A stretch of DNA of 64,000 nucleotides from an uncultured Paracoccaceae bacterium. GTDB lineage: Bacteria > Pseudomonadota > Alphaproteobacteria > Rhodobacterales > Rhodobacteraceae. A program made the translations under genes and the position numbers. The DNA is taken from NCBI GenBank assembly GCA_947494445.1, contig CANLVD010000005.1, positions 248,947 through 312,946 of the forward strand, read 5' to 3'. Of this stretch, positions 42,793 through 52,664 are shown one piece after another. The first letter of the stretch is position 1. The number at the start of each line of letters is the position of its first letter. The notes below the pieces were generated by a model. The model did not search any database. It saw only the letters and a program-made list of their open reading frames with translations, and was not told where the DNA came from.

Positions 42793-45077
42793 GGGTCCCC
42801 TTTCTGGGCATCAACCGCACGCAGAACCCGCTCAGCTGTCACCGGGGCATCGAGATCGGGGTAAAGCGTGCCGTCGCCACAGGCAGAAACAGCGTCAGAC
42901 AAGGCCATCATGGCAGAGATGCCCAGCATCAGGGGCGGCTCTCCCACCGCTTTGGAGCGGTAGATCGTATCCTCCCTGTTTTCACCCTCCCAGAGCGCCA
43001 CATTGAACACATCGGGCCGGTCCGAGCAGGCAGGGATCTTGTAGGTGGAAGGGGCATGGGTGCGCAGGCGTCCGTGATCATCCCAGACCAGTTCCTCCAT
43101 CATCAGCCAGCCCGCGCCTTGAACATACCCGCCTTCGATCTGGCCGATGTCGAGTGCCGGGTTCAGAGAGGTTCCAACGTCGTGCAGGATATCGGTGCGC
43201 AGGATACGGTTTTCACCCGTGAGCGTGTCGATCTCGACCTCGGTACAGGCCGCCCCATAAGCGAAATAGAAGAATGGGCGTCCACGGCCTGCCAGACGAT
43301 CCCATTCAACCTTGGGCGTTGCATAGAACCCGGTGGAGGAGAGCTGCACGCGGGCGGTGTAGGCAAGCGACGCAAGCTCCGCGAACTCAAGCACCTCCGA
43401 GCCGATAATGACCTTGCCATCGCGAAAGCTGATCCGGGCCGGTTCGGTCTGCCAGCGCTCGGCGGCAAATTTTGTGAGCCGGGCCTTGATGTCTTCACAA
43501 GCAAGCTTGCAGGCCATGCCGTTCAGATCAGACCCCGATGAGGCCGCGGTCGCCGATGTGTTGGGCACTTTGCCCGTATCTGTAGCGGTAATCCGGATTG
43601 CATCGAGCGGCAGTCCAAACACGCTGGCGGCCACTTGGGCTACCTTGGTGAACAGGCCCTGTCCCATTTCCGTCCCGCCATGGTTCAGATGGACCGAGCC
43701 GTCGGAGTAGACATGCACCAGCGCGCCTGCCTGATTGAGATGAGTGAGCGTGAATGAGATGCCAAACTTGACCGGTGTCAGGGCGATCCCGCGCTTGATG
43801 ATCGGGCTGCCAGCGTTTGCCTTCGCAATTGCCTTGCGGCGTTTCTCATAATCGCAAGAACGCGCCAGTGCTGCCATCATCTGAGGAGCGATATTGTCCT
43901 CGACGGTCATGTGATAGGGGGTCAGGTTGCGCGGGGCATCGCCATAAAGATTGGCGCGACGCACCTCAAGCGGATCGCGCCCCAAATGATGTGCGATGTG
44001 ATCCATGACCCGTTCGATGCCGACCATGCCCTGCGGTCCGCCGAAGCCGCGAAATGCGGTGTTGGACTGGGTGTTGGTGCGCAGACGGTGCGATGTGATC
44101 TCGACGACTGGCAGAAAATAGGCGTTGTCCGCATGCAACATGGCGCGGTCAGCCACGGGCAAGGACAGATCCTGCGCCCAGCCGCAGCGCACGTGGTGGG
44201 TAAACCGGATGCCGGTCAGAGTGCCGTCATCATCAAAGCCCACGTCATAAGCGATGCGCATCTCATGGCGTTTGCCGGTGATGGTCATGTCGTCATCGCG
44301 GTCATAGCGCATCTTGCAAGGCTGGCCGGTCGCGCGTGCGGCCACGGCACAGGCCACGGCCAGCGCATTCCCCTGACTTTCCTTGCCGCCAAAGCCGCCC
44401 CCCATCCGGCGCACCTCGACCCGGACGGAGTTGAACGGCTGGCCAAGGGCGTGGGCGACCTTGTGCTGAATTTCCGACGGATGCTGGGTGGAGGAGCGGA
44501 TCACCATCTCTTCCCCCTCACCGGGCAGGGCAAAGGCAGCCTGACCTTCAAGATAGAAGTGTTCCTGTCCACCGATGTCGATCTGGCCCGACAGGCGATG
44601 GGTGGCGTTTTCAAGGCCAGCAACGACATCACCGCGCTTGTAGGTGAGCGGTGGTTCGATCAGCGCATCCTCGTGATCCATTGCATCATCGATGGTCAGC
44701 CGGGCGGGCAGCGGATCATACCCGATCCTTGCCAGACGGGTGGCCTTGCGCGCGGTCAGGTGACTGGTGGCAATCACCAGAAACACAGGCTGTCCGATGT
44801 AATGCACTGTGCCCTCAGCCAGAAGAGGCTCATCATGCACGGACGGAGAGACGTCGTTTTCGCCTGGCAGATCTGATGCGGTCAGAACCGCGACCACGCC
44901 CTCGCTTGCTCGGACCTTTTCCAAATCCATGGACGTGATCTGTCCATGGGCACAATCGGAAAGGCCAAAGGCCAGATGCAGACATGTCGCTGGCAGGGCC
45001 ACGTCATCAGTGTAGGCCGCAGACCCGGTGACATGATGTACCGCGCTGTCGTGACGGACGGGACGGGATGCGTTCAT
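42786..45077 (-). CDS. xdhB: Xanthine dehydrogenase, molybdenum-binding subunit
   Basis: A 763-residue large subunit that oxidises hypoxanthine and xanthine to urate at a molybdopterin centre. Key blocks: GGFGGKES (cofactor loop), RGFGGPQG with the substrate Arg, HGGTEMGQG, and VGEPP with the catalytic Glu near the C-terminus. Overlaps xdhA by 4 bp (ATGA) and xdhC by 7 bp. Confidence 0.95.
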   Translation of the reverse strand: MNASRPVRHDSAVHHVTGSAAYTDDVALPATCLHLAFGLSDCAHGQITSMDLEKVRASEGVVAVLTASDLPGENDVSPSVHDEPLLAEGTVHYIGQPVFLVIATSHLTARKATRLARIGYDPLPARLTIDDAMDHEDALIEPPLTYKRGDVVAGLENATHRLSGQIDIGGQEHFYLEGQAAFALPGEGEEMVIRSSTQHPSEIQHKVAHALGQPFNSVRVEVRRMGGGFGGKESQGNALAVACAVAARATGQPCKMRYDRDDDMTITGKRHEMRIAYDVGFDDDGTLTGIRFTHHVRCGWAQDLSLPVADRAMLHADNAYFLPVVEITSHRLRTNTQSNTAFRGFGGPQGMVGIERVMDHIAHHLGRDPLEVRRANLYGDAPRNLTPYHMTVEDNIAPQMMAALARSCDYEKRRKAIAKANAGSPIIKRGIALTPVKFGISFTLTHLNQAGALVHVYSDGSVHLNHGGTEMGQGLFTKVAQVAASVFGLPLDAIRITATDTGKVPNTSATAASSGSDLNGMACKLACEDIKARLTKFAAERWQTEPARISFRDGKVIIGSEVLEFAELASLAYTARVQLSSTGFYATPKVEWDRLAGRGRPFFYFAYGAACTEVEIDTLTGENRILRTDILHDVGTSLNPALDIGQIEGGYVQGAGWLMMEELVWDDHGRLRTHAPSTYKIPACSDRPDVFNVALWEGENREDTIYRSKAVGEPPLMLGISAMMALSDAVSACGDGTLYPDLDAPVTAERVLRAVDAQKGDPW

Positions 45078-46468
45078 GCTGCCCCCCGATCTGAAAGTTG
45101 CGCAGGCGCCAGTTCATTCATCTCGTGAAAAGCGCGCAGCAACATGTTGCGTGCGGATCTGAGCCGGTAGTCCGCGCTGGCACGGGCATCCGACATCGGG
45201 GTGAAATCCTCACCAAAGGCGGGCAGGGCGGCTGTCACCGTCTCAAGCGTGGCCTTGCGGCCCTCAAGGGCGCGTTCCACGGCATCGGCCCGTTTCGGGG
45301 TGCCCGCCATGCCGCCAAAGGCGATCCGCACGCCCAGAAAGATCCCGTCCTGCACCGGCAGATTGAAAGCACCGCAAACAGCCGAGATGTCCTGATCGAG
45401 GCGTTTCGACAGCTTGTAGACTTTCAGGTCATCCGGTTGATCCGGGATCGTCAGACTTTCGACGAACTCGCCCGGATGACGGTCCTGACGGCCATATTCG
45501 ACGAAGAAATCCTCAAGCGCCATGGACCGCCGGGACTTGCCCGACCGCAGGGTCAGGCGTGCGCCCAATGCGATCAGCGGTGGTGGGCTGTCCCCAATGG
45601 GCGAGCCGTTGGCGATGTTGCCGCCGATGGTAGCGGCCGTGCGGACCTGAACTGACCCGTAACGCCGCAACATCTGGGCAAAACCTGGGTGACGGTCTTT
45701 AAAGACAGGGATAAGATCCTCAACGGTCACACCCGCACCGATCTGCAGGCCCTCGCTTGTCTGGCTGATGGTCTTGAGCGCGTCCAGCCGGTGCAAAAAC
45801 GCCATCGGGCGCAGGTGTTTCAGGGATTTGGTCACCCAAAGCCCGACATCCGTGGCACCTGCGACCAGCGTGGCCTTGGGGTTGTCCCTGTACCATTCGG
45901 CAAAGGCATCAAGATCGGTGGGCAGATAAGCGCCTTCGCTGCTGAGGCTTTCACCTGACTGCAAGGCAGCAAGCTGGGTCGCGTCCCGCGTGGAAGCAGG
46001 TGTTTCCGCTGCCTCGGCAGCGCGGATGATCGGCGCATAGCCTGTGCAGCGGCAAAGATTGCCTGCCAGCACGTCATCATAGTCGCGCCGATTGTTCAGT
46101 TGCGCCGTATAAAGCGACATCACGAACCCCGGTGTGCAAAATCCGCATTGAGAGCCATGGTGATCGACCATGGCCTGCTGAACCGGATGCAAGGTTTTCC
46201 CATCCGCCAGCGCTTCGACAGTCTCGACCGATTTGCCATGCAGTTGCGGCAAAAACAGAATGCAGGCATTGAGCGGCAGATGACGGGGTTGGCCCGCATG
46301 CATTTCGGTTACGGTGACCGTGCAGGCGCCGCAATCGCCTTCATTGCAGCCCTCTTTCGTGCCGGTCAGACCCTTTTCGGTGCGCAGCCAGTCCAGCAGG
46401 GTCACATCCGGGGCTGGATCGGTCAGGGAAACAGGCGATCCGTTGAGCAGAAAGCGGATCTGGGACAT
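45074..46468 (-). CDS. xdhA: Xanthine dehydrogenase, iron-sulfur/FAD subunit
   Basis: A 464-residue subunit. The N-terminal plant-type [2Fe-2S] cluster is CNEGDCGAC near residue 40 plus a later Cys; the second is CGFCTPGFVMS with NLCRCTGY. A central FAD domain carries TIGGNIANGSPIGD. Start taken at MSQIRF; the first codons upstream of it have no ribosome site. First gene of the purine operon, divergent from dnaE across about 175 bp. Confidence 0.95.
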   Translation of the reverse strand: MSQIRFLLNGSPVSLTDPAPDVTLLDWLRTEKGLTGTKEGCNEGDCGACTVTVTEMHAGQPRHLPLNACILFLPQLHGKSVETVEALADGKTLHPVQQAMVDHHGSQCGFCTPGFVMSLYTAQLNNRRDYDDVLAGNLCRCTGYAPIIRAAEAAETPASTRDATQLAALQSGESLSSEGAYLPTDLDAFAEWYRDNPKATLVAGATDVGLWVTKSLKHLRPMAFLHRLDALKTISQTSEGLQIGAGVTVEDLIPVFKDRHPGFAQMLRRYGSVQVRTAATIGGNIANGSPIGDSPPPLIALGARLTLRSGKSRRSMALEDFFVEYGRQDRHPGEFVESLTIPDQPDDLKVYKLSKRLDQDISAVCGAFNLPVQDGIFLGVRIAFGGMAGTPKRADAVERALEGRKATLETVTAALPAFGEDFTPMSDARASADYRLRSARNMLLRAFHEMNELAPAQLSDRGAA

Positions 46469-46643
46469 GGACACCTCAGGCTTGTGTTGCACCGTATTGG
46501 GACAGCAATTCGAGGGAAGATGCAAGCCACTGGACCGGGAGTGCGCAAGGCTGAAGGTCGTTGATGAGATTTACGGCAGATCGGGGGGGATTTGCGCAAG
46601 GGCGGGCTGTTCATGACCGGGTGGGCGGGCTAGCGTGGCCGCC

Positions 46644-49600
46644 ATGACGCAAGCACCCCGATTCATCCACCTCCGTACCCATTCTGCCTATTCCCTTTTG
46701 GAAGGCGCATTGTCCGTCAAGGGACTGCCGGGCCTTTGCCGCAAACACGACATGCCGGCAGTGGCGATGACCGATACCAACAACATGTTTGCAGCCCTTG
46801 AGTTTTCCGAGACGGCGGCGAAAGCGGGCATACAGCCGATACTGGGCTGCCAGTTGAGCCTGCAATTGGAGCAGGGCGATAAGGTCAAACCGCTGACACC
46901 TCTGGTGCTGCTGGCGCAGGACGAGAGCGGGTATCAGAATCTGTTGAAGCTGACTTCCACCGCGTTTCTGGACTGCGGCGATGCGCTGCCCCATGTCACG
47001 CTTGAGGCTTTGGAACACTGGCGCGATGGTCTGATTTGCCTGACAGGAGGCGCTGGCGGGCCGCTGGGGCATCTGGTTGAGGCGGGGCAAATGCCTGCGG
47101 CACATCAGATGCTCTCGCACCTGATGGAGATTTATCCGGATCGTCTTTACATCGAGGTCCAGCGCCATCCAGATGCGGGCCAGTCGCGCACGCCATCGGA
47201 AGCCGCGACCGAGAAGACGATGATCGATATGGCCTATGCAAATGGCCTGCCGCTGGTGGCAACCAATGATGTCTACTTCACCGACCCTGCAATGTACGAG
47301 GCGCATGACGCGCTGATCTGCATTGCCGATGGTGCCTATGTCGATCAGCAGGCAGACCGGCGCAAACTGACGGCGGAGCATTTTTTCAAATCGCAAGACG
47401 AGATGGTGGCCTTGTTCAAGGACCTGCCGGAGGCGATTGAAAATACAGTGGAAATCGCTCAGCGCTGTGCGGTACGTGCGCACACGCGAGACCCCATCTT
47501 GCCGCGCTTTGCCGATGACGAGCAGGAAGAGCTGCGCAGGCAGGCACAAGAAGGCCTGAAGGCCCGGCTGGCTGTCATTCCCCATGCGGCATCGGTGGAA
47601 GAGTACGAGAAACGCCTCGATTTCGAACTCGGCATCATCGAAGGCATGGGGTTCCCGGGCTACTTTCTGATCGTTGCAGATTTCATCAAATGGGCCAAGG
47701 ATCGTGATATTCCGGTTGGCCCGGGCCGTGGCTCGGGTGCGGGCTCTCTCGTGGCCTATGCGCTGACAATCACTGATCTGGATCCTCTGCGCTATTCGCT
47801 GCTGTTCGAGCGGTTTTTGAACCCTGAACGTGTCTCCATGCCGGATTTCGACATCGATTTCTGCATGGACCGGCGAGAGGAAGTCATTGCCTATGTTCAG
47901 GAAAAATACGGTCGCGACCGGGTGGCGCAAATCATCACGTTTGGCGCACTTTTGTCCAAGGCAGCCGTGCGCGATGTGGGTCGCGTGTTGCAGATGCCCT
48001 ACGGCCAGGTGGACCGTCTGTCCAAGCTGATCCCGGTTGAAGGGGTCAAGCCCGTCTCGATCGAGAAAGCATTGGCAGATGAGCCGCGTCTGCGCGAAGA
48101 GGCCAAGTCCGAGGAGGTCGTGGCCCGCATGCTTGACTATGCAGGCAAGGTTGAAGGGTTGCTCAGAAACGCCTCCACCCATGCCGCAGGCGTTGTGATC
48201 GGGGACCGGCCGCTTGATGAACTGGTGCCGCTTTATCAGGATCCACGCTCGGACATGCCTGCGACACAGTTCAACATGAAATGGGTCGAGCAGGCAGGGC
48301 TGGTGAAGTTCGATTTCCTTGGGCTCAAGACTTTAACAGTGATCCAGAACGCACTGGATTTGCTGAAACTTCGTGGTGTGGAGATCGACATTGGTGCGAT
48401 CCCGTTGGACGATCCGAAATCCTATGAGGTTTATGCCAAGGCTCATACGGTCGCGGTCTTCCAGGTGGAAAGCTCGGGCATGAAAGACGCCCTGCGCCAG
48501 ATGAAACCCGACTGCATCGAGGACATCATCGCGCTTGTGGCGCTCTACCGTCCCGGCCCGATGGAAAACATTCCAAAGTTCTGCAAGGTCAAGAACAATC
48601 TGGAGGAACGCGACACGCTGCACCCCTCCATCGACAGCATTCTCGACGAGACACAGGGCATCATCGTTTATCAGGAACAGGTGATGGAAATTGCCCGGAA
48701 GATGGCGGGCTATTCGCTGGGGGGCGCGGATCTGCTGCGCCGGGCGATGGGTAAGAAAATTCAGGAAGCGATGGACGCCGAGAAGCCGAAGTTTCTTGCA
48801 GGCTCTGCTGAGAACGGCGTCGACAAGGCCAAGGCGCAGGAGGTTTGGGACCTTCTGGACAAGTTTGCGAACTACGGCTTCAACAAATCCCACGCGGCAG
48901 CCTATGCGGTCGTCAGCTATCAGACCGCATGGCTGAAAGCGAATTACCCTGTGGAATTCATGGCTGCGGTCATGAACTGCGACATCCATCTGACTGACAA
49001 GCTGAACGTCTACAAACGCGAAGTTGACCGGCTGAAGATCGACTTGATCCCGCCCTGTGTGAACCGCGCAATGGCGACATTTTCAGTGCATGAGGGCAAG
49101 GTTGTCTATGCGCTCGGCGCTTTGAAAAATGTCGGTGTCGAGGCGATGAAACTGATTGTCGAGGCGCGGAACGAGGGCGATTTCACTGACCTTTTCGACT
49201 TTGCCAAACGGGTCGACCTGCGCCGCGTCGGCAAGCGTCCGCTTGAAATGCTGGCCCGATCCGGTGCGTTCGACCAGCTGGATGCCAACCGCCGCAAGGT
49301 GTTTGAGAGCCTTGACGCCCTGATGGCGTTTTCCACGGCGATCCACACCGAAAAGGCATCTGCTCAGGTGTCCTTGTTTGGGGAAGCTGGTGTTGATCTG
49401 CCCGCGCCTCGTCTGCCGATGCCCGAGGACTGGCTGCCAACGGAACGGCTGGCACAGGAACATCAGGCGGTGGGTTTCTATCTGTCCGGCCACCCGCTGG
49501 ATGACTACCTGCCTGCCTTGAAACGGTCACGCCCGCCGGTGCTGACGCTTGCTGAGTTGACGCTCAAGGCGCAGTCCGCACCTGTCGCAGCAAAGATCGC

Positions 49601-50084
49601 AGGTTCGGTTGCCAGCAAGCAGGAACGCAAATCGGCGCGTGGCAACCGCTTTGCTTTCGTCCAGTGCTCTGATCCCACCGGCTTGTTCGAGGTCACCATG
49701 TTTTCGGACACGTTGACGGCTGCGCGTGATCTGCTTGAACCGGGGCAAAACGTTGTCATGTCGGTTGAGGCCAGTGTCGAGGGTGAGGATGTTAAACTTC
49801 TGGCGCGAGGTGTGCAGCCGATCGACACTTTGGTCGCTGGAACTCCAGCCGCTGGATTGCGGATTTTCATCAACGAGCCAGAGGCCGCAAATTCAGTTGC
49901 TGCGCGTTTGATGGATGCCCAAAAGCAGGGGGGACCATCCAAGGGGCCGGTCAATTTTGTGGTAATCTCGCCGGAACTTGAGGGCGAAGTGACTATACCT
50001 CTGCCCGATGATTATCCGATCACAGCGCAGATTAAGGGCGCGATCAAGCACATCCCCGGGGTCATGACGGTGGAAGAGTTCTGA
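46644..50084 (+). CDS. dnaE: DNA polymerase III subunit alpha
   Basis: The replicative polymerase. 1146 residues from MTQAPRF (GTG at 46635 is the alternative). An N-terminal PHP domain (FIHLRTHSAYSLLEGALSVK), the palm with catalytic acids in PDFDIDFCMDRREEV near residue 400, finger helices, and an OB fold near the C-terminus (IAGSVASKQERKSARGNRFAF). The usual length for DnaE1 is met. It is followed by a lipoprotein gene with its own start. Confidence 0.96.
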   Translation: MTQAPRFIHLRTHSAYSLLEGALSVKGLPGLCRKHDMPAVAMTDTNNMFAALEFSETAAKAGIQPILGCQLSLQLEQGDKVKPLTPLVLLAQDESGYQNLLKLTSTAFLDCGDALPHVTLEALEHWRDGLICLTGGAGGPLGHLVEAGQMPAAHQMLSHLMEIYPDRLYIEVQRHPDAGQSRTPSEAATEKTMIDMAYANGLPLVATNDVYFTDPAMYEAHDALICIADGAYVDQQADRRKLTAEHFFKSQDEMVALFKDLPEAIENTVEIAQRCAVRAHTRDPILPRFADDEQEELRRQAQEGLKARLAVIPHAASVEEYEKRLDFELGIIEGMGFPGYFLIVADFIKWAKDRDIPVGPGRGSGAGSLVAYALTITDLDPLRYSLLFERFLNPERVSMPDFDIDFCMDRREEVIAYVQEKYGRDRVAQIITFGALLSKAAVRDVGRVLQMPYGQVDRLSKLIPVEGVKPVSIEKALADEPRLREEAKSEEVVARMLDYAGKVEGLLRNASTHAAGVVIGDRPLDELVPLYQDPRSDMPATQFNMKWVEQAGLVKFDFLGLKTLTVIQNALDLLKLRGVEIDIGAIPLDDPKSYEVYAKAHTVAVFQVESSGMKDALRQMKPDCIEDIIALVALYRPGPMENIPKFCKVKNNLEERDTLHPSIDSILDETQGIIVYQEQVMEIARKMAGYSLGGADLLRRAMGKKIQEAMDAEKPKFLAGSAENGVDKAKAQEVWDLLDKFANYGFNKSHAAAYAVVSYQTAWLKANYPVEFMAAVMNCDIHLTDKLNVYKREVDRLKIDLIPPCVNRAMATFSVHEGKVVYALGALKNVGVEAMKLIVEARNEGDFTDLFDFAKRVDLRRVGKRPLEMLARSGAFDQLDANRRKVFESLDALMAFSTAIHTEKASAQVSLFGEAGVDLPAPRLPMPEDWLPTERLAQEHQAVGFYLSGHPLDDYLPALKRSRPPVLTLAELTLKAQSAPVAAKIAGSVASKQERKSARGNRFAFVQCSDPTGLFEVTMFSDTLTAARDLLEPGQNVVMSVEASVEGEDVKLLARGVQPIDTLVAGTPAAGLRIFINEPEAANSVAARLMDAQKQGGPSKGPVNFVVISPELEGEVTIPLPDDYPITAQIKGAIKHIPGVMTVEEF

Positions 50085-50173
50085 ACATGTTTAACCGGTT
50101 CTGAACTTCCGCCTTACTTTCGCGAAACTTGTCGGTAAACATAACGTAAATACTGACGACCGGAGGGGTCCCT

Positions 50174-51094
50174 ATGTCGATCTGCAAATTCGCCGCGCTG
50201 AGCGCTGCAACCATTCTTTTGGCTGGCTGTTCTGGCAGTTCGGGCGGCGGAAACGGTGGGGGTGGAACCGGGGGTGAGACCGTGTCGGTTCTGTTCGGTC
50301 TGGCGGATGAGACCGAGATCGCCCTTGATCAGAAGGGCACACGTTTCCGGCAGGTGGCCGGGACCGGTCCGAATGCCGAGGGAGGGCCAGCGCTTGTCGC
50401 GGACTATAGCGCCAGCACCCTGTCCAAAAAGGCCAAGGACGTGAATTTGAGCGTCTTTCGCTATGCAACCGGTGCAGGCGCTCCTGCGGACAATGTCCGG
50501 ATCTTGGCGCTTGTGGATGGCAGCGTCGATGGGGTTGCCGTGAAAACAGGCTCGGGCACGGATGATGATGTGCGTCAGGGCAAGGTTGATACGCGCAGCT
50601 TCACCGTCACCGAGGTTCAGCAGGACCAATCGGTTTTTGGCATTCTTCTGGTCAACGAAGAGCGGACAGAATACGGCACTTTCGAAAACACCCACGCGTT
50701 TGCCGGTGGTGTTGCAGCGGGTGCCTTGCCAGGCGCTGTGGCCAATTATTCGGGCAGTTTCCTGGGCTATCTTGTGCTCAATGACGGCTCTTCCTCTGCA
50801 GAGGGCGGTACGTTTGCACTGACTTCGGACTTCGGGGCTGCCATCAATCAAGTCTCAGGCGTGATCACTCTGGATGGCACGGTGGCCAACAGTCTTGATC
50901 TGGCCGGGTCGCTTGCGGGTTCGGGCTTCTCTGGCACGGCCATTGTCGTCTCGGACGGTGGAGACAGCCTGAGCAACGGCGCATCAGGTTCGGCCAGCGG
51001 TCAGTTTTTCGGCGCAACGGGCGAAGAGGTCGCTGGCACTTTGCAGATCATCGACACAGGTGCCGTTCTCACGGGTGCCTTTGGCGGCAACTGA
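50174..51094 (+). CDS. Lipoprotein with a transferrin-binding-protein-like beta-barrel domain
   Basis: A 306-residue lipoprotein. Lipobox LLAGC at residue 19, then a Gly/Ser linker (GSSGGGNGGGG), a beta-rich domain, and a C-terminal barrel whose end (SGQFFGATGEEVAGTLQI ... GAFGGN) is the classical TbpB-like repeat. Such domains occur in surface lipoproteins sorted by Slam, or in heme- and metal-binding proteins. No receptor or Slam gene is adjacent. Own promoter region after dnaE. Confidence 0.75.
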   Translation: MSICKFAALSAATILLAGCSGSSGGGNGGGGTGGETVSVLFGLADETEIALDQKGTRFRQVAGTGPNAEGGPALVADYSASTLSKKAKDVNLSVFRYATGAGAPADNVRILALVDGSVDGVAVKTGSGTDDDVRQGKVDTRSFTVTEVQQDQSVFGILLVNEERTEYGTFENTHAFAGGVAAGALPGAVANYSGSFLGYLVLNDGSSSAEGGTFALTSDFGAAINQVSGVITLDGTVANSLDLAGSLAGSGFSGTAIVVSDGGDSLSNGASGSASGQFFGATGEEVAGTLQIIDTGAVLTGAFGGN

Positions 51095-51102
51095 AGCCTG
51101 CC

Positions 51103-51738
51103 TCAGGGCGGTGTCCCCTCTCCCAGATCGGGTATGAACTGCCCGGTCTGAATGAAGTGGATCGTCTGATCGATGACGCGTGCATCCATCATCATGAAAG
51201 TATGCGTGACCGGCAGGATCAGTTGGTTCTTCGGCAGGGCAAGCGCCAGAGCGCTTTGCACCGTGACCAGTCCGTCATTCGGGCCCTCATGCCCGGTGAC
51301 CCGGCCCTGCGGGTCAGGGGAAACGGTGCCCGCAATCGCGCCCAGATCGGGATCAGGTGCGGTGGGGTGGTCCTTGGGGGCCAGATCGTCCAGAACCTCA
51401 CCGATGACACCGCTCAGGATCTGGGCTTTCGGTGCCAGTTCCGAGCCCAGATTGGGTGCGCCAAGCTGCACGATCTTGCCGCGCCGTTCAGCAGGCAACA
51501 TGGCTTTCAGCTGTACGGAAATCACGCCGCCAAGAGAGTGGCCGACCAGATGGATGCGCCCGGTCTCCGGCAGTTGTGGCAGCAGTTCCTTGCTGAGCAC
51601 ATCCACACCGCCATGCCAGGGTCTGTAGCCAAGCGCGACAGTCTCGAAGCCTGCATCTTCCATGCGGCCCACCATGCGCCAGAAGCTGAGCTTCGTGCGG
51701 CCCAGTCCATGCAACAGGACGACAGTTTCCTTGCTCAT
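51103..51738 (-). CDS. Alpha/beta hydrolase, lipase/acetyltransferase-like
   Basis: A 211-residue cytosolic hydrolase with the oxyanion region VLLHGLGRT and nucleophile elbow GHSLGG; a later THTFMM likely holds the catalytic His. Starts at MSKETV, 4 bp after the slyX stop. Substrate unknown; the size and fold resemble small esterase/lipase-like proteins. Confidence 0.75.
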   Translation of the reverse strand: MSKETVVLLHGLGRTKLSFWRMVGRMEDAGFETVALGYRPWHGGVDVLSKELLPQLPETGRIHLVGHSLGGVISVQLKAMLPAERRGKIVQLGAPNLGSELAPKAQILSGVIGEVLDDLAPKDHPTAPDPDLGAIAGTVSPDPQGRVTGHEGPNDGLVTVQSALALALPKNQLILPVTHTFMMMDARVIDQTIHFIQTGQFIPDLGEGTPP

Positions 51739-51742
51739 AGTG

Positions 51743-51949
51743 TTACCAATGGGGCGGTTTCTGGTCGGCGAGTGCGGCACTTCCCATGCTCTCGGCCTCC
51801 CAGTCTGCGGCACGCGTCATCAGCAGCGTCACCCGCCGCTCAAGACGATCAATCTTGTCAGCCTGCGTGCGCACGATGTCGCTGAGTTCTTCAATCACCC
51901 GGGCCTGATGGCTTGCGGTTTCTTCCAGTTGGGTCAATCGGCTGTCCAT
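51743..51949 (-). CDS. slyX: SlyX-family protein
   Basis: A 68-residue coiled-coil protein of unknown role, found widely in proteobacteria. The N-terminal helix (ARVIEELSDIVRTQADKIDRL) and the terminal DQKPPHW are diagnostic. Its ATG overlaps the GST stop by one base. Confidence 0.85.
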   Translation of the reverse strand: MDSRLTQLEETASHQARVIEELSDIVRTQADKIDRLERRVTLLMTRAADWEAESMGSAALADQKPPHW

Positions 51950-52590
51950 CAGGCGGCCTCCGGAAAGGGCAGTCCGGGCGTGCCTTCGGCCCAGACTGGG
52001 AACTTCTGCATGATCGTCGCAAACGCTGGACTTTCAAGGAAATCATTTAACCAGCGGTGAAGCCCTGGCAAGGGCTGATCGAAGAACCATTTGCGATCCA
52101 CATGGGCAAACTGGCGGACGAAAGGCGCAAGGGCCAAATCCGCCAGCCGCCGTTGAGGCCCGAGAAGAAATTGATTGGATCGCAAGTCTTCATCAAGCGC
52201 TGTCAACCAGTGCAGCCCGGCTTCGCGGGCAGCCAGCGGATCGGTATCTGTGTGGCGGTTGGGATATTTGTAGCGATCCAGCGCGGATTTGAAACTGCCG
52301 TCATTCTGATCGATCAGCGCGCTTGAGGCATTAGCCTCGATCAGCAACCCGTCGGGATCGTTTTGCGCAAGCGCCCACAGCATGATGTCCCGACTTTCCT
52401 CTAGCACCGATCCATCGGGCAGAACCAGCACCGGAACAGTCGCTTTGGGTGAGGCTGTAATCATTGATGACGGCTTGTCGCGCAGCAGAATTTCGCGCAA
52501 TTCCACCTCATGTCCCGCTGCCAGCAGGGCAAGACGCGCTCGCATGGCATAGGGGCAGCGGCGGAAGGAATAGAGCACCGGGAAATCCAT
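51949..52590 (-). CDS. Glutathione S-transferase-like protein
   Basis: A 213-residue thioredoxin-fold protein with N-terminal motif RRCPYAMRARLAL (possible catalytic Cys) and VPVLVLPDG with the cis-Pro. The C-terminal domain is helical with ESRD near residue 65 contacting glutathione. First gene of a GST-slyX-hydrolase operon; divergent from a flavin reductase gene. Confidence 0.85.
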   Translation of the reverse strand: MDFPVLYSFRRCPYAMRARLALLAAGHEVELREILLRDKPSSMITASPKATVPVLVLPDGSVLEESRDIMLWALAQNDPDGLLIEANASSALIDQNDGSFKSALDRYKYPNRHTDTDPLAAREAGLHWLTALDEDLRSNQFLLGPQRRLADLALAPFVRQFAHVDRKWFFDQPLPGLHRWLNDFLESPAFATIMQKFPVWAEGTPGLPFPEAA

Positions 52591-52664
52591 GACTCCTCCT
52601 TAGTGTGCTTCGATTTGAAAAGAAAGATTTGCCACGGGTCAACCTAGCCCCTATTTGGCTCCAC

